Positions 8,611 through 16,299 of a stretch of 64,000 nt of DNA are shown here, piece by piece. The notes beneath the pieces are model-generated. The model was not told where the DNA came from. It ran no database searches and saw only the letters and a list, made by a program, of their open reading frames with translations. Both the position numbers and the translations under genes were made by a program. This DNA is from Staphylococcus ratti. Lineage in GTDB: Bacteria; Bacillota; Bacilli; Staphylococcales; Staphylococcaceae. The stretch covers positions 434,001 to 498,000 of the forward strand of contig NZ_CP086654.1 of NCBI RefSeq assembly GCF_020883535.1. Reading direction: 5' to 3'. How positions within the stretch are numbered: the stretch's first letter is position 1; the number at the start of each line of letters is the position of its first letter.

Positions 8611-8777
8611 AAGTTACGCTGTAAGTGAAGCATTAATATCATATAGGCGATAGGCATTTCAAATAATTGTGTGCCCAAAAAACACTTTTCTGAACATCGT
8701 TTCTTGTGCTTTAATTAGAGGTAAAAAGTAATGAGGATAAGAGAAATTTAAACTGATTCGGAAAGAAGTTAGTTAGT

Positions 8778-9350
8778 ATGGTTGAAATATTATTAAAGCG
8801 ATTAAATATTAATCATCTACAACAATTGCAACATGTGACAAAAACGGCGACACAACGAGTGGGGAAGTTTACTGATTGTGAGATGACGACATTAGATCAA
8901 GCGATGCAAAAAGAAGGCTATACTTTTCTCACGCCTTCTCAACTTGAAGATAATGCCCATTTTGTGGAGGTCCCTTTTAAATGCAATTTATCATGCAACA
9001 ATGCACCTAAAATGCAAACGATACGTGACTTGATTGCGGGTTGTGTATCGTATGATAAGGCGCTACTTCAAACGGGAGCGGTTCAGCCCGATGTGACATG
9101 TATTTTGAATCAGCATGTGACGATATCAGGCTTGGAGCCGGCAATAAAACAACTGATGCGCAATGCTAAGTTGTTAAAAAACGTTGAGATTACTGATATT
9201 CTCTCTCATGGAAAATCAGGTGCCGCACGTGTAGTGATTCAGGATATCCATCATCAAATCACAATTTGTAACGTATTTATTCGATTTAAAAGTACTAAAA
9301 AGGACGCAGCGATTCAACGCCTAACTATAGATATCTATAAGTATGTATAA
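8778..9350 (+). CDS. Hypothetical soluble protein, possibly NTF2/SnoaL-like C-terminus
   Basis: 190 residues, no signal peptide or membrane segment. The N-terminal half is helical and includes a cysteine pair in FKCNLSC, and other cysteines are scattered. The segment EITDILSHGKSGAARVVI, followed by alternating strands ending in IRFKSTKK, recalls the cone-shaped NTF2/SnoaL fold, where a similar HGK..A.. turn is common. This is weak pattern similarity only. GAAAGAAG lies upstream but its spacing to the ATG is long. It is followed by a terminator and probably transcribed alone. Function unknown. Confidence 0.7.
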   Translation: MVEILLKRLNINHLQQLQHVTKTATQRVGKFTDCEMTTLDQAMQKEGYTFLTPSQLEDNAHFVEVPFKCNLSCNNAPKMQTIRDLIAGCVSYDKALLQTGAVQPDVTCILNQHVTISGLEPAIKQLMRNAKLLKNVEITDILSHGKSGAARVVIQDIHHQITICNVFIRFKSTKKDAAIQRLTIDIYKYV

Positions 9351-9373
9351 GAGGTTTGAAATCGTTTGAACAT

Positions 9374-9410
9374 GGGGCTAGGACATCAAAATGTTCTAGC
9401 CTCTTAATTT
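9374..9410 (+). terminator. Rho-independent terminator
   Basis: Arms 9374-9386 and 9391-9403 pair with two G-U pairs around a CAAA loop, followed by a T-rich tail. Downstream of the hypothetical gene at 8778. Confidence 0.75.
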
Positions 9411-9586
9411 ATAGTATGTATTTAAAAGTGCAATAGCGTTCTTAAGTTTTGTAAAGGAGTCTACACGTATAAAAGAGAATAGATAATGAAGTAATTTCAA
9501 ATTTTTCTCTTGTTTCGTCTATCAAGATGAAAAGCAATCTTGTAGAATAAAAGTGTGAATGATTAATAGGTAAAGGAGAATCATGT

Positions 9587-10405
9587 ATGGGAATTGAAAA
9601 ACCAACCAAACATCTTAAAGATACATATGCTTCAAGAAATATCGTAGAAGGTATTGTCGGCGCAGTGGCAATGAAAGAAGTAATGCTTGATCGGGCGTTG
9701 CCAAGATACGTGGTGAAATCAATGATGTCCGGCTTTTTGCTCACTATCGTCACTGTATTTATGTTTGCGATGAAAACGCAACTTGATGGTGCATTGCCTG
9801 CTGTAGTGAATTTAATGGGAGCAGCAGCTTTTAGTATCGCCTTAGTATTTATTGTACTAACACATTCAGAACTTTTAACGAGCAACTTTATGTACCTTAC
9901 CGTAGGCGCCTATTATAGAACGATTTCCTTTGGAAAAATCTTGTGGCTCTTCACAGTTTGTTTCATTGGTAATATTTTAGGTGCATTTGTATTATTTGGT
10001 TTAATGATTTTTACAAAAGTAATGACACCTGAAATGATTCAAGCGTTAACATCGACGGTAGATGCTAAAACAGTAGCATCAACGTGGCACGCAATTCTTG
10101 TTAAAGCTATTTTTGCTAACTTTTTTATTAATATCGGTATATATGTGTCGATGATGTTTAAAGAAGGGCTTACAAAGACGTTTTTTATCGCAATAGGCGT
10201 AATTATTTTCGTGTTTATGGGTTACGAGCACGTAATATATAATGTTGGCTTATTTGTGGGGATGATTTTTTACAACATAGATGCAGTTTCCTGGTTAGAC
10301 GTACTTAAAAATATCGTATTTGCTTTTATCGGTAACTATATTGGTGGGGGTATTTTAGTCGGTTTAATCTATGCTTATTTAAACGGTAGCCGTAAACAAT
10401 ATTAA
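9587..10405 (+). CDS. nirC: Formate/nitrite transporter family protein NirC
   Basis: FNT-family channel of 272 residues with six membrane helices, as expected for a pentameric nitrite/formate channel. Family signs include TSNFMYLTVG after the second helix, the broken helix with HSELL, and NFFINIGIYVS in the second half, where the conserved Asn-containing segment sits. GTAAAGGAG precedes the start. In staphylococci this gene lies just upstream of the assimilatory-type nitrite reductase operon, as here, so nitrite uptake or export is its likely role. It has its own terminator and a 180-base leader with no clear NreC palindrome. Confidence 0.88.
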   Translation: MGIEKPTKHLKDTYASRNIVEGIVGAVAMKEVMLDRALPRYVVKSMMSGFLLTIVTVFMFAMKTQLDGALPAVVNLMGAAAFSIALVFIVLTHSELLTSNFMYLTVGAYYRTISFGKILWLFTVCFIGNILGAFVLFGLMIFTKVMTPEMIQALTSTVDAKTVASTWHAILVKAIFANFFINIGIYVSMMFKEGLTKTFFIAIGVIIFVFMGYEHVIYNVGLFVGMIFYNIDAVSWLDVLKNIVFAFIGNYIGGGILVGLIYAYLNGSRKQY

Positions 10406-10417
10406 TACATGTCTTGG

Positions 10418-10447
10418 AAGTCCGAGTGAATAACTTGGACTTTTTTG
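10418..10447 (+). terminator. Terminator after nirC
   Basis: AAGTCCGAG at 10418 pairs with CTTGGACTT at 10434-10442 with one mismatch, followed by a T-run. Confidence 0.7.
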
Positions 10448-10510
10448 TTTTTTATAGTCTGTAAATCTGTTACGCTTAGAGTATTCTACAGCAATAAAAG
10501 GGATGAGGGG

Positions 10511-11056
10511 ATGCGAGTGAATGTTAGAAAGGCAACCTTAAAAGATGCGGAGGCATTACAGACATTGATGTATCGTGCTTTTACACCGTTACGAGAAGCA
10601 GGAATAGATTGGCCTTCAGTAAATGCAGACATCGAAATGGTTGAAAAAAATATTAAATACAATGCGGCGTACGTGCTTGAAAAAGATGGAAAAATTATTT
10701 CGACGCTATCGATACGCTTTCCTTGGGAGCCGAAGTATAAAGTATCACAATTTCCATTTATATGGTGGTTTGCGACAAATCCTGATTTTGAAGGAGAAGG
10801 ATACGGTAAGCAATTGATGACATATATAGAAGAAACAATTTTAAGAGATACACTTAAAGCACCAGCCGTAGTTTTAGGCACTTCTGCGCGTAAAATGGCG
10901 TGGTTAAAAGAGGTATATGAACGTTGGGGATATGAAACATTTTTTGAATTAGAAGAATCAAGCGGTGATCGCGGTGCAATGATGGTTAAAGTGCTCATTC
11001 CTGAGCGCTACAACAAGGCGTTGTTAGAACCACCACCGTGGTATGAAGATGCATAA
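10511..11056 (+). CDS. GNAT-family N-acetyltransferase
   Basis: About 181 residues, GCN5-related acetyltransferase. The acetyl-CoA pyrophosphate-binding motif A is at about residues 95-105 (NPDFEGEGYGKQLM, a good match to the family's Q/RxxGxG/A loop with EGEGYG). The chosen ATG at 10511 follows AAAAGGG by eight bases; a GTG at 10517 is also possible with GAGGGG before it. It stands between nirC and nirR, separated from both by hairpins or palindromes, and nothing links it to nitrite metabolism except position. Substrate unknown. Confidence 0.8.
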   Translation: MRVNVRKATLKDAEALQTLMYRAFTPLREAGIDWPSVNADIEMVEKNIKYNAAYVLEKDGKIISTLSIRFPWEPKYKVSQFPFIWWFATNPDFEGEGYGKQLMTYIEETILRDTLKAPAVVLGTSARKMAWLKEVYERWGYETFFELEESSGDRGAMMVKVLIPERYNKALLEPPPWYEDA

Positions 11057-11063
11057 ATTGTGC

Positions 11064-11078
11064 TAGGGAATTCCCTTA
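11064..11078. promoter_or_regulatory. NreC-type palindrome, proximal to the nirR operon
   Basis: TAGGGAATTCCCTTA fits the staphylococcal NreC motif TAGGG-N4-CCCTA, about 100-115 bases before nirR. With the next site it can also form a hairpin that would end the GNAT transcript. Confidence 0.6.
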
Positions 11079-11087
11079 CTTTAACCG

Positions 11088-11102
11088 AGGGGAAATTCCC
11101 TA
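11088..11102. promoter_or_regulatory. Second NreC-like palindrome before nirR
   Basis: AGGGGAAATTCCCTA resembles TAGGG-N4-CCCTA with five rather than four central bases. Confidence 0.4.
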
Positions 11103-11114
11103 TTTTTATAAAAC

Positions 11115-11132
11115 TTGTGAAAACAATCACAT
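11115..11132. promoter_or_regulatory. Rex-like site before nirR
   Basis: TTGTGAAAACAATCACAT has outer arms TTGTGA and TCACAT and fits the Rex consensus with few mismatches. It is 45 bases before the nirR start, and a TACAAT -10-like hexamer follows at 11151-11156. Rex control of nir genes is known in S. aureus. Confidence 0.6.
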
Positions 11133-11177
11133 TAAAAAGGAGATTTCATTTACAATAAACGTGTAGGGGGTGTCGTC

Positions 11178-11930
11178 ATGCGTAAGACCATTTTAGTCGT
11201 GCATGGGATGCGAAAAGGAAAACTAAATGAAACACTATTAAACTTTGTCAATCAAACATTTGAAGGAGAAGTCACTGACTATGAAGTCGCATTTTTAGAA
11301 AGCGAAGTCATACAACTTGAAGAAGTCATTCAAAACGCAATTGATGCAGGCTACAAGCGTATTCAGTTAGTGCCGTTACTGTTATTTACAGCGTCACATT
11401 ATTATGAAGATATTGAAGCACTATATGACAAATGCCAGCAAACCTATCCTAATGTACACTTTATTCTTGGTAAACCTTTAGGTACACATCCGAAAATGGC
11501 GGAATGGGTTGCGTCACAAATAGCAACTTATTCAAATGAGGTGAACGATGAAACTGGAATTGTTGTTCTAGCACATGGGAATGCTAGGTTTGATGAACCT
11601 GATGTAGCATTGCGTAAAATTTGCGATAAATTGTCTACACCTCAAATGTCATGCTATCCAAGTATGGTTTACGGTGAATTGCAATTTCAAAAAACCTTAC
11701 CACCTGTTGCTGAGAAATATAATAAATTATTAGTCATTCCATTCTTCTTTTATGATGGCTATCTCGTAAATAAAACGAAACGACAGATTGCAGCGTTGCA
11801 GTTACCGAATGAGATTGTGTATACAGAAGCAATCAACTTCCATCCTATACTAAAAGAAATCGTGCAAGTTAGAATTGCTGAGTGTGAGGAGGTTCCAAAT
11901 GTATCCGATTCAATTGAACCTCGCACATAA
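11178..11930 (+). CDS. nirR: Sirohydrochlorin chelatase-type protein NirR (SirB/CbiX-like)
   Basis: 250 residues in two CbiX-like halves. The first holds VVHGMRKG at residues 7-14 and LLFTASHYYEDI near residue 75; the second begins VVLAHGNARFDEP near residue 130. Histidines in these positions bind the metal in ferrochelatases that insert iron into sirohydrochlorin, the last step of sirohaem synthesis. In staphylococci the gene has been called nirR as a supposed regulator, but the sequence is enzymatic. The start has GGGGGTG upstream. It overlaps the next gene by 32 bases, so the two are translationally close. Sirohaem made here would go to NirB. Confidence 0.87.
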   Translation: MRKTILVVHGMRKGKLNETLLNFVNQTFEGEVTDYEVAFLESEVIQLEEVIQNAIDAGYKRIQLVPLLLFTASHYYEDIEALYDKCQQTYPNVHFILGKPLGTHPKMAEWVASQIATYSNEVNDETGIVVLAHGNARFDEPDVALRKICDKLSTPQMSCYPSMVYGELQFQKTLPPVAEKYNKLLVIPFFFYDGYLVNKTKRQIAALQLPNEIVYTEAINFHPILKEIVQVRIAECEEVPNVSDSIEPRT

Positions 11931-12360
11931 GCATGTAGTTATTATAGGTGGCGGTAAAATTGCTTGGCGCAAATTTTCTAATTTAGTGGTGGAACCTTGT
12001 ACGATTGATGTTGTAAGTCCTGAATTTCATACAGCGTTTGAAACAGTTTTACCTTCAGAGCGTATCCGACTTATTTATGATACGTATCAAAAAACGTATA
12101 TTCAAAATGCAGACTTAATTATTATAGCGACGGACCATCCCCAAACCAACAACCAAGTGGCTCAAGATGCTTTGCCTACACAATGGGTGAATCATACTGG
12201 AGACCAAACACAATCTGACTTTTTTAATATGCGCACTATTGAGCATAATGGGCTAACGGTGAGTATTAGTTCAAATGGGCGAAATATAGCGCGGACGAAA
12301 CGTTATGCAGCCAAAATTGAAGCATTTTTAGCTGCAGATGAGGAGGATTTCCATGAGTAA
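11899..12360 (+). CDS. sirC: Precorrin-2 dehydrogenase-like protein (SirC / CysG N-terminal type)
   Basis: About 153 residues. The ATG at 11899 follows GAGGAGG by six bases and is preferred over the longer frame. It opens with a Rossmann fold (HVVIIGGGKIAWRKFSNL, residues about 12-30) and continues with the CysG-N pattern (DADLIIIATDHPQTN-like stretch and the SISSNGRNIARTKR segment). It would oxidise precorrin-2 to sirohydrochlorin using NAD. It is shorter than fused CysG enzymes and lacks the methyltransferase, which is supplied by cobA downstream. It overlaps nirR by 32 bases and nirB by 8. Confidence 0.85.
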   Translation: MYPIQLNLAHKHVVIIGGGKIAWRKFSNLVVEPCTIDVVSPEFHTAFETVLPSERIRLIYDTYQKTYIQNADLIIIATDHPQTNNQVAQDALPTQWVNHTGDQTQSDFFNMRTIEHNGLTVSISSNGRNIARTKRYAAKIEAFLAADEEDFHE

Positions 12361-14758
12361 GACAAAACTTTTGATGATTGGAAATGGGATGGCAGGCGTA
12401 CGAACAATCGAAGAAATTCTTGAACGCGATAGCGAGCGCTTTGAAATTACGATTATTGGTAAAGAACCCTACCCAAACTACAATCGCATTATGTTATCCA
12501 ACATTTTACAAAATAAAATGACACTTGACGAAACAATTATGAATCCATACACGTGGTATGAAGCACACGGCATTCGTTTAATTACTGGAGATAAAGTAGT
12601 CAAAATTGACCGAGAAGCAAAACACGTTGAGACGGAACAAGGCAAAACGGTTGCTTATGATCAAATGATTATAGCTACTGGTTCGGATGCGTTCATTTTA
12701 CCGATTGATGGTTCAAGGCTTGAAGGTGTCGTTGGATTTAGAACGATAGATGATACTGAAAAAATGTTAGAAATTGCTCAAACAAAGCAAAATGCCATTG
12801 TAATTGGCGGTGGATTGCTTGGTTTAGAATGTGCACGAGGTTTAGTAGATCAAGGGATGAATGTCACAGTCGTGCATTTAGCAGAATGGCTTATGGAAGT
12901 TCAACTTGATCGTAAAGCGGGAGAATTGTTAAAAGCAGATCTTGAAAAACAAGGCATTCAATTTGAACTTCAAGCAAATACGCAAGAAATTTTAGGTGAA
13001 AAATACGTTGAAGGTATACGATTGTCAGATGGTCGTGTACTAGAAGCGGATATGGTAGTAATGGCTGTTGGAATTCGACCAGTGACAAAAGAAGCCCGGG
13101 CAGCAGGTTTAGAAATCGGACGTGGGATAGTTGTCGATGATTTCATGAAAACAAGTGATCCAAACATTTATGCAGTTGGCGAATGTGCTGAACATCGTTC
13201 AAAAGTATATGGCTTAGTTGCACCATTATATGATCAAGGAAAAGTGCTTGCAGATCATATTACGGGCATTCCTACTGAAGGCTATAAAGGATCGACGACT
13301 TTTACATCGTTAAAAGTTTCAGGATGTGATTTATTCAGTGCGGGCTGGATTACTGAAAGTGATGATGTCAGAGGAATTGAAACGTTTAACGGTATTGATA
13401 ATATTTATAAAAAAATCTTCGTTAAAGATAAAGTGATTGTTGGTGCCGTGTTGTATGGTGATACAGAAGAAGGTAATCGCTTTTACAATATGATGAAAAA
13501 AGGCGCTACTATCGATGAATATACGCTCGTTTCCATTTTGCATAAAGCAGGCGAAGTGGATGCTATTAGTGTTGCAGATATGGACAATGACGAAACGATT
13601 TGTGGCTGTAATGGTGTTTCGAAAGGGACGCTTGTTGAAGCCATTCAAGACCAAGGATTAACATCTGTATCTGAAGTTACGAAAATCACAAAAGCAGGTA
13701 ACTCTTGTGGTAAATGTAAAGGACAAATCGCAGAGTTATTAGAACATACACTTGGAGAGGACTTTGTTGCTTCAGCGCCGACAGGTATTTGTGCATGTAC
13801 GGATTTAACGAGAGACCAAATTGTTACGCAAATTCGTGCTAAAGCGCTTAAAACATCCAAAGAAGTTCGACACGTTTTGGACTTTAAAGATAAAGGGGGT
13901 TGTCCAAAATGTCGTCCTGCGATTAACTATTACCTTAATATGGTGTATCCACATGAGCATGAAGATGAAAGTGCCTCTCGATTTGCTAATGAGCGTTATC
14001 ATGCGAATATTCAAAAGGATGGTACATTTTCAGTGATTCCACAAATGCGTGGCGGCGTAACAGATGCAGAGCAGTTAATTCGCTTAGGAGAAGTGGCTAA
14101 AAAATATGACGTGCCGCTAGTAAAAGTGACAGGTGCGCAACGAATTGGATTATATGGTGTGAAAAAAGAAATGTTGCCACATATTTGGGAAGCACTTGAT
14201 ATGCGTTCTGCTTCTGCATATGGTAAGAAGACACGTTCAGTTAAAAGTTGTGTAGGTAAAGCATTTTGTCGTTTTGGTACACAATACACAACGAACTTAG
14301 GCATTCGTTTAGAAAAAACGTTTGAGTATATTGACACGCCACACAAATTTAAAATAGGGGTTTCTGGCTGTCCGAGAAGTTGCGTAGAATCTGGTGTTAA
14401 AGACTTCGGTATTATCGGTGTAGAAAACGGCTTCCAAATTTATGTTGGAGGCAATGGTGGCACAGAAGTGGTGCCCGCCGAACTGCTCACAACTGTTGCT
14501 ACAGAAGATGAAGTGGTGAAACTATGCGGCGCTTACATGCAATATTATCGTGAAACTGGAATTTATGCAGAACGTACTGCGCCATGGTTAAAACGATTAG
14601 GGTTTGACCATGTCAAATCGGTTGTTTTAGATCCAGAAAAGCAAGCAACGCTGTTTGAGCGAATTATGGATGCAAAACGCGCATATGACGACGAGCCGTG
14701 GAAAGAAATCGTGACGGAACAGCACAAACGTTCAATTTTTGAAGTAGAGAAGGTGTAA
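12353..14758 (+). CDS. nirB: NADH-dependent nitrite reductase, large subunit NirB
   Basis: 801 residues from the ATG at 12353, which has GAGGAGG just upstream. Domains: FAD-binding Rossmann (IGNGMAGVR near residue 10), NAD-binding domain (IGGGLLGLECARG near 160), two BFD-like [2Fe-2S] modules (Cys417/419/452/455 and Cys480/482/517/520), then the nitrite/sulfite reductase part with Cys633, Cys639, Cys673 and Cys677 (CVGKAFC and CPRSC), which hold the [4Fe-4S]-sirohaem centre. It reduces nitrite to ammonia in the cytoplasm with NADH, regenerating NAD during nitrate respiration. nirD follows two bases after the stop. Confidence 0.96.
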   Translation: MSKTKLLMIGNGMAGVRTIEEILERDSERFEITIIGKEPYPNYNRIMLSNILQNKMTLDETIMNPYTWYEAHGIRLITGDKVVKIDREAKHVETEQGKTVAYDQMIIATGSDAFILPIDGSRLEGVVGFRTIDDTEKMLEIAQTKQNAIVIGGGLLGLECARGLVDQGMNVTVVHLAEWLMEVQLDRKAGELLKADLEKQGIQFELQANTQEILGEKYVEGIRLSDGRVLEADMVVMAVGIRPVTKEARAAGLEIGRGIVVDDFMKTSDPNIYAVGECAEHRSKVYGLVAPLYDQGKVLADHITGIPTEGYKGSTTFTSLKVSGCDLFSAGWITESDDVRGIETFNGIDNIYKKIFVKDKVIVGAVLYGDTEEGNRFYNMMKKGATIDEYTLVSILHKAGEVDAISVADMDNDETICGCNGVSKGTLVEAIQDQGLTSVSEVTKITKAGNSCGKCKGQIAELLEHTLGEDFVASAPTGICACTDLTRDQIVTQIRAKALKTSKEVRHVLDFKDKGGCPKCRPAINYYLNMVYPHEHEDESASRFANERYHANIQKDGTFSVIPQMRGGVTDAEQLIRLGEVAKKYDVPLVKVTGAQRIGLYGVKKEMLPHIWEALDMRSASAYGKKTRSVKSCVGKAFCRFGTQYTTNLGIRLEKTFEYIDTPHKFKIGVSGCPRSCVESGVKDFGIIGVENGFQIYVGGNGGTEVVPAELLTTVATEDEVVKLCGAYMQYYRETGIYAERTAPWLKRLGFDHVKSVVLDPEKQATLFERIMDAKRAYDDEPWKEIVTEQHKRSIFEVEKV

Positions 14759-14760
14759 GG

Positions 14761-15078
14761 ATGGCATTAACATATGAAAAAGTAAAAGTCTTGCATATCT
14801 CTGAACTCGAACCTCTAATTGGTAAGAAAGTGATTATAGGAGAGACGCAGATCGGACTGTTTTTAATGGAGAATGGTGAGGTGCGCGCAATTAATAATGT
14901 ATGTCCACATAAACAAGGGCCTTTATCGGAAGGAACAGTCAGTGGTCACTATATCTTTTGTCCATTGCATGATCAAAAAATTGATTTAGACACTGGACGC
15001 GTTCAAGAACCTGATAAAGGATGTGTAACGACGTACCCGGTTGAAATCATTGATGGAGATGTTTATGTATGTCTGTAA
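14761..15078 (+). CDS. nirD: Nitrite reductase small subunit NirD, Rieske type
   Basis: 105-residue Rieske-fold protein, partner of NirB. The metal-binding pair is intact: Cys48-Pro-His50 and Cys67-Pro-Leu-His70, separated by a GPLSEG loop, so it should carry a [2Fe-2S] cluster. Some NirD relatives have lost these ligands, so their presence is worth noting. It begins two bases after nirB and overlaps cobA by 10 bases, which suggests coupled translation of the whole nir operon. Confidence 0.93.
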   Translation: MALTYEKVKVLHISELEPLIGKKVIIGETQIGLFLMENGEVRAINNVCPHKQGPLSEGTVSGHYIFCPLHDQKIDLDTGRVQEPDKGCVTTYPVEIIDGDVYVCL

Positions 15079-16022
15079 TCGAGACGCCACAAGTTTATCT
15101 CGTAGGAGCTGGACCTGGAAATCCTTTACTCTTGTCTAAAAAAGCAGAGCGTTGTATTCGACGTGCAGATGTTATTTTATATGATCAACTTGTCAATCCC
15201 TTTTTACTACAGCTTTCTGCGCCTAATACAGAGTGGATTCATGTTGGCAAAACGCCCTATACGACATATATGCGACAAGACGACATTAATGCACTAATGA
15301 TTGAAAAAGCGCGAACATACCAAACGGTCGTACGGTTAAAAGGCGGGGACCCAGCAATATTTGGTCGTTTAGCGGATGAGGTTGAAGCGTTAAAAAAACA
15401 TCATATTACATTTGAAGTCGTCCCGGGTATTACGGCCGCTAGCGCGGCTATGAGTCAATTACAGTGCGGTCTTACTGAACGCGGAATAGCACGTAATATT
15501 ACTTTTACGACAGGACACTTTAAGGATGATGAAGAAAAGCCACTTGATATTACGACGTTGCAACAGGGAGGGACACTTGCCATCTATATGGGAGTGAAAC
15601 GGCTTCCTAAGTTAATGAAAGAAGTGCGTGAGGCAATTGAAGATGATTTGCCGGTGGCAGTCATTTTTAATGCCACGTGTGTCGATCAACAGGTGTTAGC
15701 AGGACGTGTTTCTACGATTGCACATCAAGTGGCAGCCTTAAACGAAACGCCTGGGCCAGGCATCACTATCGTCGGCCATGTAGTGAGAGACGTTTTAGCA
15801 GCAACAGCCAATAGACCTTCTCCTGAACGCATTTGTATTGTTGGAGAACGTTCTAAATGTATTGATGAAGCAATGGCTATTTATGAAGCAGGGGGATGGG
15901 CCATCATAGATGATCGTAATATGACGGCACTTCATCCAACACAAAATAAAATACTTACACAATTGATTAGAGAGACGTCTTTTACATCGCGTATAGTTAT
16001 GAAGCCAGAAGTTGAAGTATAG
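15069..16022 (+). CDS. cobA: Uroporphyrinogen-III C-methyltransferase
   Basis: 317 residues. SAM-dependent methyltransferase that turns uroporphyrinogen III into precorrin-2, the first committed step to sirohaem. Family motifs: VGAGPGNPLLLSKKAERCI near residue 11, VRLKGGDPAIFGR near residue 90, EVVPGITAASAAM near 117 and LAIYMG near 175. About 70 residues after the usual catalytic core form an extra tail (from PSPERICIVGERSKC on), as in other staphylococcal homologues. It overlaps nirD by 10 bases. With nirR and the sirC-like gene this operon carries all steps from uroporphyrinogen III to sirohaem. Confidence 0.93.
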   Translation: MSVIETPQVYLVGAGPGNPLLLSKKAERCIRRADVILYDQLVNPFLLQLSAPNTEWIHVGKTPYTTYMRQDDINALMIEKARTYQTVVRLKGGDPAIFGRLADEVEALKKHHITFEVVPGITAASAAMSQLQCGLTERGIARNITFTTGHFKDDEEKPLDITTLQQGGTLAIYMGVKRLPKLMKEVREAIEDDLPVAVIFNATCVDQQVLAGRVSTIAHQVAALNETPGPGITIVGHVVRDVLAATANRPSPERICIVGERSKCIDEAMAIYEAGGWAIIDDRNMTALHPTQNKILTQLIRETSFTSRIVMKPEVEV

Positions 16023-16052
16023 CATTGCGATTGTTTTGAGGTTATAGCGAGA

Positions 16053-16105
16053 GAGAGGAAGCAACGATAGATTTGATTGCGTTGTTTCGTCCTCTTGCTT
16101 TTTTT
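16053..16105 (+). terminator. Terminator after cobA
   Basis: GAGGAAGCAACG pairs with CGTTGTTTCGTCCTC with bulges, followed by a run of seven T. Confidence 0.75.
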
Positions 16106-16152
16106 ATATGGGCACAACGTCTGAGAAGAAAGTCTTTCTTGAAATAGCGATG

Positions 16153-16206
16153 ACAAGTTCCGAGGCGTCATTTTATAGTGTACGATCCTTGGAACGTGTT
16201 TTTTTA
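16153..16206 (+). terminator. Second, tandem terminator-like hairpin
   Basis: Arms 16153-16165 and 16187-16199 pair over 13 bases with one mismatch and one G-U pair, then a T-run. No gene lies between it and the cobA terminator. Confidence 0.6.
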
Positions 16207-16299
16207 AAAATAAAAACATGTAAAATTAACAAAAGCTTCATATTCTGAAATAAGATTGTGCTAGGATAAAAGAGGAGTACAATTTAAGGGAGGTTACAT

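Larger units (their letters stand above)
11064..11106 (+). terminator. Probable terminator of the GNAT gene, overlapping NreC-type sites
   Basis: Arms 11064-11076 and 11089-11102 pair with one bulge and are followed by a T-run. The same bases contain the NreC-like palindromes, so the region may do both jobs. Confidence 0.5.

Noticed and set aside
9442-9885. Minus-strand frame across the nirC start
   Set aside because: Overlaps nirC antisense and has no family features.
11178-11930. NirR as a transcription regulator
   Set aside because: No DNA-binding motif; it has chelatase-type histidine motifs instead.
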